A stretch of 64,000 nt of DNA, taken from the NCBI GenBank assembly GCA_910589635.1, contig CAJUTD010000001.1, forward strand, positions 1 through 64,000, written 5' to 3'. The notes beneath the pieces were generated by a model. The model searched no databases, was not told where the DNA came from, and was given only the letters and a program-made list of their open reading frames with translations. Positions 35,836-45,382 of this stretch are shown here, piece by piece. Position numbers and translations under genes: made by a program. Numbering within the stretch: the first letter of the stretch is position 1; each line of letters starts with the position of its first letter. This DNA is from an uncultured Lachnospiraceae bacterium (lineage in GTDB: Bacteria > Bacillota > Clostridia > Lachnospirales > Lachnospiraceae).

Positions 35836-37011
35836 CTATCCCTCCCATGCATTCACACAATTTATTACTCTATCAATCTCTTCCTCTGACAGTTCTGGAA
35901 ACATGGGAATAGCCACGCCATGCTCTGCTAAATATTCTGCATTTGGCATATCTCCCGGCTGATAACCTAACTCCTCAAACACCTTTTGCAGATGCAGTGG
36001 AACTGGAAAATATACGCCCGTAGCAATCCCATGCTCTTCCATAAAGGCACGAAAACCATCCCTATGTTCTACTTCCAACACAAAGACATAATAAATGTGG
36101 TTACCCAAATCTCCACAAACAGGTTTCTTCACCGCCGGATTGATTATTTTATTTTGATACTTCTCCGCAATTTCATGCCGCCTAAGATTCCAGCCATCAA
36201 GATGAGGCAGCTTCACTCGCAACAAAGCTGCCTGTATTGCATCCAATCTAGAATTATGTCCTATCACAAAATTAAAATATTTGGGCAGATTTCCATGAAA
36301 ATCTACGTTTCCTGGCTCCACCGCAATTTTCTTTTTCTTTCCATATGCCAAAAGCCCATTTTCACCGCTTCCATGTACACGGTACGCTTGACATAGTCGG
36401 TAAAGTTCTTCATCATCAGTCACAATCATGCCACCATCCCCGGCGCATCCCAAATTCTTAGTAGGGAAAAAAGATACGCATCCCATATCTCCCATGGAGC
36501 CTGCCTTCCGCCCTTTATATTCTGCTCCTGCTGCCTGTGCACAATCTTCAATCACATATAATTGATACTTTTTTGCAACTTCGGCTATCTTATCCATGTC
36601 AGCGCACTGTCCATAGAGATGTATGGGAATAATAGCTTTTGTACGCTCCGTGACTCTATCTTCAATGGCTTCTGCATTAATCACATATGTGTCTTCTGTG
36701 CTGTCCACAAATACAGGCGTTGCACCGACTGACGCTATGGCCTCTGCGGTCGCAAAAAAACTCATAGCACAAGTAATGACCTCGTCTCCCTCGCCTATCC
36801 CGGCAGCCAAAAGAGCCAGCACCAAGGCATCCGTTCCATTTCCCACTCCGACTGCATATTTTGTACCACAATACGCTGCAAATTCCTGCTCAAATTGAGC
36901 AACCTCATCTCCCAAAATATACTTACCAGAATGCAATATTTTTAAAGCAGCCTCATCCAATTGCTTTTCCAGACTTCGGTATTGACGCGTTAATTCCATT
37001 AATGGTATCAT
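35836..37011 (-). CDS. PLP-dependent sugar aminotransferase (DegT/DnrJ/EryC1 family)
   Basis: The 391-residue protein begins MIPLMELTRQYRSLEKQLDE and carries the PLP-binding FFPTKNLGCAGDGGM lysine plus the family signature IPIHLYGQCADMDKI and VIEDCAQAAGAEYKG. It most likely aminates the 3-keto sugar made by the WlbA-like enzyme (WbpE/WlbC role). It overlaps nothing but lies 5 nt before the acetyltransferase start. Confidence 0.88.
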   Translation of the reverse strand: MIPLMELTRQYRSLEKQLDEAALKILHSGKYILGDEVAQFEQEFAAYCGTKYAVGVGNGTDALVLALLAAGIGEGDEVITCAMSFFATAEAIASVGATPVFVDSTEDTYVINAEAIEDRVTERTKAIIPIHLYGQCADMDKIAEVAKKYQLYVIEDCAQAAGAEYKGRKAGSMGDMGCVSFFPTKNLGCAGDGGMIVTDDEELYRLCQAYRVHGSGENGLLAYGKKKKIAVEPGNVDFHGNLPKYFNFVIGHNSRLDAIQAALLRVKLPHLDGWNLRRHEIAEKYQNKIINPAVKKPVCGDLGNHIYYVFVLEVEHRDGFRAFMEEHGIATGVYFPVPLHLQKVFEELGYQPGDMPNAEYLAEHGVAIPMFPELSEEEIDRVINCVNAWEG

Positions 37012-37022
37012 TCATTTTCCTC

Positions 37023-38345
37023 CTAAAATCCTATACCAATATACTCTAATCCTGCCTCTTCCATTTCCTTACGGTCAAAAATGTGGCGTAAATCAAAAAT
37101 CTTCCCTTCAGGCATCACCTCTGCCAAAAACTCACTATCCAGATTACGAAATTCCGCCCACTCCGTCAATACTGCCACTGCATCAATATCCTTCAAGATA
37201 TCTTTTGTATTTTTGCACCATTCCAACTTGTCCTTAGGCAATATCATCTTTGCCGTTTCCATTGCCTCCGGATCATAGACTTTAATTCTAAATTTTTCAG
37301 TTTTAAGAAGTCTGTCTATAACTGTAATCGCAGGAGCCTCACGCATGTCATCTGTCTCTGGTTTAAAAGCAAGCCCCAAGATAGCGATTCTACCGCCATC
37401 AGGCATAGACGAAATGATTTTCTGTGCTGCCAACTCTTTCTGATGGGCATTGGCGTTAATTACGCTTTCTACCACAGTCATCGGCGCGCCATATTTTCTT
37501 CCGGTTCTTGCCAGCGCTTTCGTATCTTTTGGGAAACAAGAACCGCCATACCCTGGACCCGGATGAAGAAACTTAGGTGATATTCTCCCATCAGCTCCCA
37601 TGGCTGACGCTACTTCTATGGCATTAGCTCCCACTTTATCACAGAGATTTGCAATCTCATTTATAAAAGTAATTTTTGTTGCCAGAAAAGCATTTGAGGC
37701 ATATTTAATCATCTCTGCCGTCTCCGGCGTTGTAACAATCATCGGCTTCTTAGAACGAACAAACACATGGTATAATTTTCTGAGTTTTTTTTCTGCTCTT
37801 GGATTCTCTACTCCCAGCACAATACGATCAGGATTTAAGAAATCTCCTACAGCTTTACCTTCTCTTAAAAATTCAGGGTTTGAAGTGACATCAAATTTAA
37901 TTTCTTCTCCACGCCGTTCTAACTCTGACTGGATAATTTTCGCGACCTCTCTAGACGTTCCGATTGGCACCGTGGATTTATCTACAATCACCTTGTATTC
38001 ATTCATATACATACCAATTTCACGGGCTGTCTCATAAACATAACTCAAGTCTGCGTCACCATTCCTATCTTCTGGCGTACCTACTGCGATAAAAATAATC
38101 TCTCCAAATTCAATTGCTTCTTTCGTCTTTGTTGTAAAATGAATGCGTCCCGCCCTAATATTCCTCTCCAGTAAATCTTCTGCTCCCGGCTCGTAAATTG
38201 GGCATTTGCCATTCCTTAAAAATTCTATTTTCTCCGGCACCACATCCAAGCATGTCACATCATTCCCAAATTCTGCAAATCCAAGACCGGCTATAAGTCC
38301 TACATAGCCAGTTCCTACTACCGTTATTCTCATAATCTCCTCCAC
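37023..38345 (-). CDS. UDP-glucose/GlcNAc 6-dehydrogenase (Ugd-type)
   Basis: The 440-residue protein starts with MRITVVGTGYVGLIAGLGFA after a short upstream extension and has the catalytic Cys in GPGYGGSCFPKDTKAL. This motif is that of UDP-glucose 6-dehydrogenases; WbpA-type enzymes that use UDP-GlcNAc usually have GPGxGGHCIPVDP. It can make a UDP-uronic acid from UDP-hexose. Whether it also feeds the diamino-uronate route, which needs UDP-GlcNAc uronate, cannot be told from sequence. Confidence 0.88.
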   Translation of the reverse strand: MEEIMRITVVGTGYVGLIAGLGFAEFGNDVTCLDVVPEKIEFLRNGKCPIYEPGAEDLLERNIRAGRIHFTTKTKEAIEFGEIIFIAVGTPEDRNGDADLSYVYETAREIGMYMNEYKVIVDKSTVPIGTSREVAKIIQSELERRGEEIKFDVTSNPEFLREGKAVGDFLNPDRIVLGVENPRAEKKLRKLYHVFVRSKKPMIVTTPETAEMIKYASNAFLATKITFINEIANLCDKVGANAIEVASAMGADGRISPKFLHPGPGYGGSCFPKDTKALARTGRKYGAPMTVVESVINANAHQKELAAQKIISSMPDGGRIAILGLAFKPETDDMREAPAITVIDRLLKTEKFRIKVYDPEAMETAKMILPKDKLEWCKNTKDILKDIDAVAVLTEWAEFRNLDSEFLAEVMPEGKIFDLRHIFDRKEMEEAGLEYIGIGF

Positions 38346-38357
38346 TTTAAAACCTGT

Positions 38358-39614
38358 TTACAATTGTTCTATAATATCTATTAGTTTTGCAGTGAGCACA
38401 GAAAAATCATAATCTTCCGCTGCCATACTGGCATTTTTACACAGCCTTTCATATTCTTCTACTGGCATATTCGATATTTTATCAATAGCCTCTCCCAACT
38501 CTCTGGCGTTCATTTTCTTTTCTATTCCACAATCATACTTCCTGATAACAGAAAATAATGTGTCATCATTCCCTATTAGCGGCTTGCCTGAAGCCAGATA
38601 TTCAAAACATTTATTCAAATCAATTCCATATTTCGTTCCTCCATCACGGAACGTATATACATTGACATCTCCCTGGCTAAGAACCGAGGGAATCATCGCT
38701 TTTTTCACCATCCCTTTATATTTTATATTGTTTAAACCAGAATCTCTTATCAATTCACACAAATTTTCAACATAATTTCCTGTTCCCCAAATAAGAATTT
38801 TTACCCTCTCATTATGGAGTTCTTTTAATTGTTGTGCCGCACCAACCAATTCATCAACACTATTTGCCGCTCTTATAGAACCTGTATAATTTACAATAAA
38901 TTTGCCGTCTTCCGCTAAATCATCATCATTTAACGAATATTTTTCTACATTCTCCATAAAACGTTTTAGATCAACGCCATTATTGATGTGGTAAATCTTA
39001 TTAAGGTCTATTGGCCCACCTGATGCTTTATCCCACTTCCTACTCTTTATATACTCTGCTGCACCTTCCATGGTAAACACCAAAGCATCCGCTTTTTTAT
39101 AAATCCAGCGCTCGCCCATATACATCATATTAGTCAACATATTTTTCTTCCAGATTCCCATAAGAACCATGGTCTCCGGCCACAAATCACGGACTTCACA
39201 AATACATGGAACATGATATTTTTTGGCTAATTTTTCTCCTGCGATCAGAGCTAACGGATGAACAGATGATGCATATATTATATCTGGTTTTCCATATTTT
39301 TCAGCATACTTCTTAGCCGCACACTGGACATTTCGATAATAATCCATCATATTCTTGATCCGATGTATTCCACCGTCTTTCTCCGAACACACTTTCACGA
39401 CAATCAATGGGACACCGATACCGGTCTTTTTCACTTTAAATTTTTTTCCTTCTAAGTCTACTTTATTTTCATCCGTGCGCAAATATGATGCTCCAAACAC
39501 CACTGGAGCATACCCTCGCTTTTTTAACTGCTCACTAATCCAAAAATGCCTGCCACCTTTATCATAAAACTGACCGGTTGCATAATGGTTAAGTATCCAA
39601 ACATTCTTCTTCAT
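38358..39614 (-). CDS. Glycosyltransferase, GT4 family (WbuB-like)
   Basis: A 418-residue GT4 protein. The start MKKNVWILNHYATGQFYDKGGRHFW follows AGGAGAT at good distance; an earlier ATG lacks a site. The GT4 N-terminal domain shows YASSVHPLALIAGEKLAKKY and CEVRDLWPETMV as in WbuB/LegL-like N-acetylaminosugar transferases; the donor domain has YGIDLNKCFEYLASGKPLIG with the conserved Glu. It probably extends the lipid-linked glycan. Confidence 0.87.
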   Translation of the reverse strand: MKKNVWILNHYATGQFYDKGGRHFWISEQLKKRGYAPVVFGASYLRTDENKVDLEGKKFKVKKTGIGVPLIVVKVCSEKDGGIHRIKNMMDYYRNVQCAAKKYAEKYGKPDIIYASSVHPLALIAGEKLAKKYHVPCICEVRDLWPETMVLMGIWKKNMLTNMMYMGERWIYKKADALVFTMEGAAEYIKSRKWDKASGGPIDLNKIYHINNGVDLKRFMENVEKYSLNDDDLAEDGKFIVNYTGSIRAANSVDELVGAAQQLKELHNERVKILIWGTGNYVENLCELIRDSGLNNIKYKGMVKKAMIPSVLSQGDVNVYTFRDGGTKYGIDLNKCFEYLASGKPLIGNDDTLFSVIRKYDCGIEKKMNARELGEAIDKISNMPVEEYERLCKNASMAAEDYDFSVLTAKLIDIIEQL

Positions 39615-39768
39615 CTTATCTCCTATTTTCTCAGCTAGCACAATCATCATTGACAATGCCTAACTCAAAATTTACGATTGCTACCAAAGATAATACCACA
39701 TCTATATATCTTTTAAAATAACTTTCCACATTCTTTTATGGGATAATATATCTTTTCAAATTGATTCG

Positions 39769-40815
39769 TCACGCACGATATAAAGGAAAGAAACTGCTGC
39801 CCGCATCAAATTCTTTCTCCCTTTCCCTATACCCCACAAGTTCTTCGTATATGTCCTCACAAAAAATTTTTTTACCCAGATAAAAATCGTAATCTGACTG
39901 CCGGTTAAAGGCTTTCTTAAAAGAATACAGATTATCGCATGACGCGCCAAGGCCGCCTCCCAAATGCAGCGTTTCATACCCATTTTCCGCCGCCCATAAC
40001 GCAGCTTCATACAACAGCAAATTTGTAGGAGCCATATGGCGGTATTCCTTTCTGGAAGCTGACAAATGATAATGCATCTTGCCATTGGCAAATAGAAAAA
40101 TAGAAATCGCTGCAATTTCTATTTCTGATTTCGTATAAAACCACATAGCATTGTATTTCAAATCATTGATTATGCTCTCATAAAAATTTCTGCCAAAATA
40201 GTAGTATTCTGCCGCCTGGTCTTTATCCATGGTTGCATTATATATTTCCATGAATACCTCTATAATGCCCTCATCCCGCGTCCAGTATGTTTTTAGCCCT
40301 GATTTTTGCGCCTTCCTAACCATATTGCGGTTCTTGCTGGTAAAATTCTTCCAGATTATTTCCGGGCTTCTAGTGTCTATGGCAACTGTCTTCCCCAGGC
40401 ATACATTACCATAAACCGTTCCCGCTTTTTGCTGATTCCCCAGAAGCGGATGGAATCTGACTACCTCACTCACCACATGATTATTCCTGCAAAAATCCGT
40501 ATATTCTATATCCAACTGTCTTGTATCTTCCCCTTCTATTAAAAAGCCTCCATATCCATAAGGAGTCGTAAAATCAAAATATACGTCTTCTTCCACAAAA
40601 GAAGATAACTTCTCATATTTACCAATATCCCGCTTCATAACAACATTAACGGCTCTACTATTTTCTCCCTCAAAATATAAGAGCATTGGCTCGCCGTCTC
40701 CATTCAGCCGAAATGCTTTCACATATCCAGACAGGTAATATACATCAAAATCTTTAAAACTGCGGATAATCAAATCCCATTTTTTCTCATCATCCAGGCT
40801 TATCGCTTCTATCAT
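39769..40815 (-). CDS. FemAB/GNAT-type aminoacyl- or acyltransferase
   Basis: The 348-residue protein has two GNAT-like halves as in FemAB/BioF2-like proteins, with SKNRNMVRKAQKSGL followed by EVFMEIYNATMDKDQAAEYY and the C-terminal LGGGLGASCDNLYSFKKAFN motif. Members transfer amino acids from tRNA to peptidoglycan or acylate small substrates. In this operon it may decorate a sugar amino group. The 154-nt stretch after its upstream neighbour is free of genes. Substrate unknown. Confidence 0.75.
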   Translation of the reverse strand: MIEAISLDDEKKWDLIIRSFKDFDVYYLSGYVKAFRLNGDGEPMLLYFEGENSRAVNVVMKRDIGKYEKLSSFVEEDVYFDFTTPYGYGGFLIEGEDTRQLDIEYTDFCRNNHVVSEVVRFHPLLGNQQKAGTVYGNVCLGKTVAIDTRSPEIIWKNFTSKNRNMVRKAQKSGLKTYWTRDEGIIEVFMEIYNATMDKDQAAEYYYFGRNFYESIINDLKYNAMWFYTKSEIEIAAISIFLFANGKMHYHLSASRKEYRHMAPTNLLLYEAALWAAENGYETLHLGGGLGASCDNLYSFKKAFNRQSDYDFYLGKKIFCEDIYEELVGYREREKEFDAGSSFFPLYRA

Positions 40816-40846
40816 TGTACGCTCACTTCCAAAACATTTTAAAATA

Positions 40847-41998
40847 TTATTTTACTTCCAGTTCTTTCATCAGTGCTTTGATATCCGGCTTTTCCTTTTT
40901 ATCAAAATATATAAAGTAATTGAGTCCTTCCTCATCGTTAAACATTATTTTAGACGGTTCCTCACTCACTTGATGTTTCGCATAGAGCCAAGGAAACTTC
41001 TGACATTCATCAAAAAGCGTTCTTAAATCTGCCGTTTCCTCTGTCACGAAATAAATACCTGCGTAATTCTTTTCTAAATTAATAGGTTCATGACCTGTAA
41101 ACTGATTCAAGGCAATCCAAATTATGCCCGAGACAAACGGATATCCTGTGCTCAGTTCCGTCAACGGATGCGTAATATGGTCTCCTCCAGGACGGGCATT
41201 GATTTCAATCAAATAAATCTTTCCCTCGATAATTTTTATTTCTGTGTGACAAGGACCGTTCTCTATGCCGACTGCGGTAAGCATCTCAGAAATAACAGAT
41301 TCCACTTTGCGGCGCCTTTCTTCGCTCAGCGGAGCTGGTTGATGATGTCCCAATTCGTTACAATGCGGAGGCCCGGACGTATCTTTCTGCGTTATCTGAA
41401 CAATATAATTCTGCCCATTGTAGGAGAGGCTTTCCACGGAATACTCCGTTCCACCCTCAAGGTATTCCTCAATCAGCACGCCTTTGGCTCTTGAGAAAGG
41501 CAACGCTCCCTCAACTGCCTTAAGCAATTCTGATTGGGACCAAACCACGCAAATTCCCCGCTTTCCTCCTGCCGCAATCGGTTTCACAATGACCGGGAAT
41601 TTATCAATTTGCGGTAAATCGCCTTCCACATACTTCCAAAATCTTGGCTGCTTTAATTCCTTAACTCTCTTTACTTGTTCCCTTGTGAAATACTTGTTCG
41701 TTATTTTTTCCGCCGCCTTAACTGGATTTCCATTCAGCCCAAGGACGGACGCTACCTTTGCAGCCGGTAGAATTGTCAACTCTGTTGTGGCTATCACGCC
41801 AGCAATCTGATTTTCCTTACAGATATGTATAATTTCATCTGTATCAAAAATATCAACCTCATGAAAAGCGTCCACTGCACTGCAAGCAATATCGCTATTG
41901 TCAAAAGAAAAACAATGCGACTCAATCCCTAGTTCCCGCGCCCTGTCAGCTACAACCTTGGCCATAATGCCAGACCCTATAATCGCAATCTTATCCAT
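40847..41998 (-). CDS. ATP-grasp carboxylate-amine ligase
   Basis: The 383-residue protein has an N-terminal Rossmann-like preATP-grasp domain (IAIIGSGIMAKVVADRA) and an ATP-grasp core: KFPVIVKPIAAGGKRGI, VLIEEYLEGGTEYSVES and LIEINARPGGDHIT with metal-binding Glu and Asn. Enzymes of this class join a carboxylate to an amine through an acyl phosphate. With the neighbouring PLP, GNAT and FemAB-like genes it may build an amide-linked amino acid or short peptide on a sugar. The substrate is unknown. Confidence 0.8.
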   Translation of the reverse strand: MDKIAIIGSGIMAKVVADRARELGIESHCFSFDNSDIACSAVDAFHEVDIFDTDEIIHICKENQIAGVIATTELTILPAAKVASVLGLNGNPVKAAEKITNKYFTREQVKRVKELKQPRFWKYVEGDLPQIDKFPVIVKPIAAGGKRGICVVWSQSELLKAVEGALPFSRAKGVLIEEYLEGGTEYSVESLSYNGQNYIVQITQKDTSGPPHCNELGHHQPAPLSEERRRKVESVISEMLTAVGIENGPCHTEIKIIEGKIYLIEINARPGGDHITHPLTELSTGYPFVSGIIWIALNQFTGHEPINLEKNYAGIYFVTEETADLRTLFDECQKFPWLYAKHQVSEEPSKIMFNDEEGLNYFIYFDKKEKPDIKALMKELEVK

Positions 41999-42025
41999 GC
42001 CAACCCTCTTTTCCTAATATTTTAT

Positions 42026-42970
42026 CTACAGATACTTCACCAGTTGATATTGTTCCTCTTCAAATCCACACTTATGATGCATAATCAGCGACGCCGTATT
42101 CGCTGCATCTACATGTGTATAAATTATGTCAACGCCGCGCAACAATATTTCTTTCATTGCCTTACAGTATAAAGAGGGGGCTATCCCCCTTCCTCTGTAT
42201 GCAGCGGCTACTTGAATCACCCCTATATAATATCTCCAATTGTGATTATAGTTATATGGATAAATCCACGTAAACCCCGCAATGATATCATTATCCTTAA
42301 AAACATAGGCAAGGGCCTTGTCCTCGCTGACATACTGAGCTAATTCTTTTATTTTCCCCGCTCCATCCTTCATTGTAAAACTTTCCATAAAACGATGAGC
42401 TCTGACATTCTCTTTGAGCAGCTGTGCCAGTTCCGCTTGATTGAATAACACATCTTCGCTGTTCAATTTCAAATACCCCCCCCCGGGGTATTTCTCCATT
42501 ATTTCAGCTTCACAGATTTTTTTTACAAGCTGCATACGTTCCACCCTGTACTGCTCTCTTTCATAGAAACTTAATGCACCTTTGTTTTGTGCCTCTGCAT
42601 GTAGATAGATGGCGTTGTATCCTCTTTGCCTAGCCTCAGATTCAAGATGGCTAAGCAATTGTTTTCCAACACCAACTCCTCTTTCTTCTTTCCCGACATG
42701 CAGAATGCTTATATACAATCTATTGCCGTCGTCGCGGAACGGATACTCATATGCCCAGACAAATCCACAGAGCTGTTCTCCCTGAACGGCTCCATAGGAA
42801 ACCGCTTTATCTTCTTTAAGATATTTTTTTAACTCTTTATATTTACAAACTGCATCCTCTTGCGTAAATGTCGTTTCAAATGCGCACAAAGAGACGCTCT
42901 CGAAAATATAATCTATCAATTCTTCTTGATAAGATTCACAATCTTTTACTGACAGACGCTTAATCTCCAT
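42026..42970 (-). CDS. Tandem GNAT N-acetyltransferase (two GNAT domains)
   Basis: The 314-residue protein contains two complete GNAT domains: about residues 1-150 with RGVGVGKQLLSHLESEA, and about 170-314 with YRGRGIAPSLYCKAMKE. The linker KYPGGGYLKLN is encoded by a G9 tract (plus strand 42476-42484), so slippage would remove the second domain. It overlaps the PLP enzyme by 11 nt. It probably acetylates an amino sugar or amino acid unit made by its neighbours. Confidence 0.8.
   Translation of the reverse strand: MEIKRLSVKDCESYQEELIDYIFESVSLCAFETTFTQEDAVCKYKELKKYLKEDKAVSYGAVQGEQLCGFVWAYEYPFRDDGNRLYISILHVGKEERGVGVGKQLLSHLESEARQRGYNAIYLHAEAQNKGALSFYEREQYRVERMQLVKKICEAEIMEKYPGGGYLKLNSEDVLFNQAELAQLLKENVRAHRFMESFTMKDGAGKIKELAQYVSEDKALAYVFKDNDIIAGFTWIYPYNYNHNWRYYIGVIQVAAAYRGRGIAPSLYCKAMKEILLRGVDIIYTHVDAANTASLIMHHKCGFEEEQYQLVKYL
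42476..42484 (-). repeat. G9 homopolymer tract in the tandem GNAT gene
   Basis: Nine C on the plus strand (followed by four G) encode Pro-Gly-Gly-Gly in the linker between the two GNAT domains. A change of one base would end translation soon after the first domain. Confidence 0.9.
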
Positions 42971-44060
42971 ATTCGTTTACTCCACTTAAAACATTGACAA
43001 TCCTATCCATATCCTCTTCCCCATATCTCTGGTCTATGGGAATGCATAACATATTCTGATATAATTTGCTTCTATTGCCAGAAATATCCGGCAGCATATC
43101 TGGCTTCGGCCAAATTATCGGAGCGTAAATCCCTCTATCACAGAGGAATTTTTGTATATGCTGCCGTTCTGTTACCATAATTGGGCAATATAACGGAACC
43201 ACTCCTTTTTGCAATTCGGGAAAAACGCTCTCTATTCCCTCTATGCTGCGAATCCCCTTTGTCAACATTGCATAATTGCGTCTTCGCTTTTGTTTCATCC
43301 CACTGATATCCAGAGACGCCTGCATAGCATAGGAAAATGGGCTGATTTTATATTTTTGAGATTGATTATCTAAAATATCCTCCGCTTTTCTGAATTTTTC
43401 TAAGAAACTATCTTTTTCCCCAATATGATGAAAAAGATAATTATATTTCGCATGGCCTGCGTCGACTTTGGCTTGTTCCAGCTCTACATCAACATTTAGA
43501 GGCTTTCCGTCTATCACCCCCTCTTTACATACGAGTATTCCCCCGTCAGGAATCCCATGCCATTTCCTCAAACTTGCAACAAAAAAATCGGCGTCTAACA
43601 ATTCAATATCACTGTACAGACACTGCGTTCGATCCTCTATGATAGATATACCGAGATTCCTAATCCCATCAATAATTTCACCGATGTCCGGCATTGTATC
43701 AAAACCAAAATATCTATGGATAATAATTACGCCAACCCCTGATTCCCTTATATCTTCCAAAAACCTTTCTTTCTCTATTCCCAATTCTTCATTTATCTCA
43801 TACATCTTTAAATCATAGCCAGAATCTAAAAAAGGCTGAATAACCGTTTCACAAGTAAACGATGGAACTGCTGCAATCTTGGAAACATTGGGATTTTGCA
43901 TTTCAATTAATTCAAGAGCAAGGGATATCGCAGAACGGCAAGTTGATAAAAAGCAATAATCATTCCCCTTTAACCCAAAACTTTGAGGGGTAACCTCCTG
44001 TATATATGTAAACTCTTCAGCGGGATCTATCCAAAAATTACTGCCAATTTCACTTAACAT
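42960..44060 (-). CDS. PLP-dependent transferase-fold protein (DegT-like)
   Basis: The 366-residue protein has a fold-type I PLP architecture with FLSTCRSAISLALELIEM (cofactor phosphate contact), IIEDRTQCLYSD (Asp that pairs with the pyridine N) and VASLRKWHGIPDGGIL (Schiff-base Lys). It diverges from the usual DegT sugar aminotransferases, so it may act on a different substrate. It is coupled to the sugar transferase upstream (11-nt overlap). Confidence 0.75.
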   Translation of the reverse strand: MLSEIGSNFWIDPAEEFTYIQEVTPQSFGLKGNDYCFLSTCRSAISLALELIEMQNPNVSKIAAVPSFTCETVIQPFLDSGYDLKMYEINEELGIEKERFLEDIRESGVGVIIIHRYFGFDTMPDIGEIIDGIRNLGISIIEDRTQCLYSDIELLDADFFVASLRKWHGIPDGGILVCKEGVIDGKPLNVDVELEQAKVDAGHAKYNYLFHHIGEKDSFLEKFRKAEDILDNQSQKYKISPFSYAMQASLDISGMKQKRRRNYAMLTKGIRSIEGIESVFPELQKGVVPLYCPIMVTERQHIQKFLCDRGIYAPIIWPKPDMLPDISGNRSKLYQNMLCIPIDQRYGEEDMDRIVNVLSGVNEYGD

Positions 44061-44727
44061 TTACGCCACCCCTTTCAATATTTAAAGGCTGGTGCAGCCT
44101 GAGCTTCTCCCCTTTCACCTCTACATACCATTGTCCGTCGCTATTTTTTTCTACAGATGATGCATCTGCTATATCCTTGCGCATTAAGACTTTTCTGATT
44201 GTATGCATAATTATCTTGATATCCATCGTAAATGAAAGATTTTTTACATATTCGGTATCATACGCAAATATTTCTTCCCAAGTGATAAAACTTCTGCCAT
44301 TTACCTGCGCCAGTCCGGTCAGCCCCGGCCTTACATCATGGCGATGACGTTCTTGTTCCGTATAATATGGCAAATAATTTACAAGTAACGGCCTGGGGCC
44401 TACAAATGACAAATCGCCTTTTAATATATTCAGCAATTCCGGCAATTCATCCAACGAGGTACTTCTGAGAATCCTGCCATATTTATTCAGCCTTTTATCA
44501 TCCGGTAATAATCTCCCTTTTTCATCTTTTTCATTAGTCATCGTCCTAAATTTGATAAGGCTTATTACTCTTTCATTAAGTCCTGGGCGTTTCTGAACAA
44601 AAAACGGATTTCCCTTCATTTGCACTGCACCAAGAATTATCAACAGCAAAAAAATAGGTGAAAAAGCTATTAACGCGCCAAAAGAGAATATGATATCCAG
44701 TATTCTTTTAAAATATTTAACATACAT
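44050..44727 (-). CDS. Polyprenyl-phosphate sugar-1-phosphate transferase (PglC/WcaJ C-terminal type)
   Basis: The 225-residue monotopic phosphoglycosyltransferase starts glycan assembly by moving sugar-1-phosphate onto undecaprenyl phosphate. It has the reentrant N-terminal helix (FKRILDIIFSFGALIAFSPIFLL), the KFRTMT motif, the catalytic Asp-Glu in STSLDELPELLNILKGDLSF, and GPRPLL...RPGLTGLAQV. Being the small PglC-like form, it likely uses a UDP-diNAcBac or GlcNAc-type donor. First gene of the operon. Confidence 0.92.
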   Translation of the reverse strand: MYVKYFKRILDIIFSFGALIAFSPIFLLLIILGAVQMKGNPFFVQKRPGLNERVISLIKFRTMTNEKDEKGRLLPDDKRLNKYGRILRSTSLDELPELLNILKGDLSFVGPRPLLVNYLPYYTEQERHRHDVRPGLTGLAQVNGRSFITWEEIFAYDTEYVKNLSFTMDIKIIMHTIRKVLMRKDIADASSVEKNSDGQWYVEVKGEKLRLHQPLNIERGGVNVK

Positions 44728-45029
44728 ATTCTTCTCCTAAATTTCCAACTTAATTTCATATTTATTACACATTTTACTACATTTCTTTTCTATTTACAAT
44801 TGGATATTTCTATGAAAACTTGCGTTACCAGCCTACGAAAAAGGACTATTATTGACAAAACAATTACAAAAAAATGAAAGCTCCATAGAAAATGGATGCA
44901 CATATTTTATCGCATTTCGCATTTTTCTTTACTCTTACCGCGTATTATCAGGCAATGAATTGCACATTCTATTAAGATAAGAAAAGGGATCGATCAACAA
45001 ATCACTTAACAAAAGGAGGAATGATTGCT
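44728..45029. promoter_or_regulatory. Divergent intergenic region between the polysaccharide operon and the XRE gene
   Basis: About 300 bp, AT-rich and without genes. It must hold the promoters for the leftward polysaccharide operon and the rightward XRE gene. I see TTGACA at about 44850 on the plus strand and AT-rich boxes on both strands, but no pair with ideal spacing, so I do not assign individual promoters. Confidence 0.5.
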
Positions 45030-45365
45030 ATGGATTTTAGCATACGCCTTGAGACACTACTTGAAGAGAAAAATATTACGCAAAAACAGCTTGCCTTTGA
45101 CCTTCACATCGCGAGTTCCACAATCAATGGCTATATTAAAAATTACCGGGAACCTGACTTCGGCATGCTTGTCCGCCTGGCGCAATATTTTGATGTATGT
45201 ACCGATTATCTGTTAGGGCTTTCCGACGAAAAGAAGCCTGCCCCTTCTTCCCTTGATCCTGCTGAGACCAAGCTGATCCACCTGTACCGTTCGCTGATAC
45301 CGGAGCGGAGGGAGATGCTCATCGAACAAGCCAATTTCTACCGCAGCCTGCCGGAGAAATTTTAA
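45030..45365 (+). CDS. XRE-family transcriptional regulator, copy 1
   Basis: The 111-residue protein has an N-terminal HTH (ITQKQLAFDLHIASSTINGYIKNYREPDFGMLVRLAQYF) and the C-terminal tail TKLIHLYRSLIPERREMLIEQANFYRSL. I choose the second Met because AGGAGGA is then 9 nt away; the first ATG directly touches the ribosome site. Gap-free alignment with the copy at 45590 shows a gene duplication. It stands divergent to the polysaccharide operon and probably controls it or itself. Confidence 0.88.
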   Translation: MDFSIRLETLLEEKNITQKQLAFDLHIASSTINGYIKNYREPDFGMLVRLAQYFDVCTDYLLGLSDEKKPAPSSLDPAETKLIHLYRSLIPERREMLIEQANFYRSLPEKF

Positions 45366-45382
45366 TATATTGCCTATAAAAA

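Noticed and set aside
44840..44880. TTGACA as -35 of an XRE promoter
   Set aside because: No acceptable -10 lies 16-18 nt downstream.
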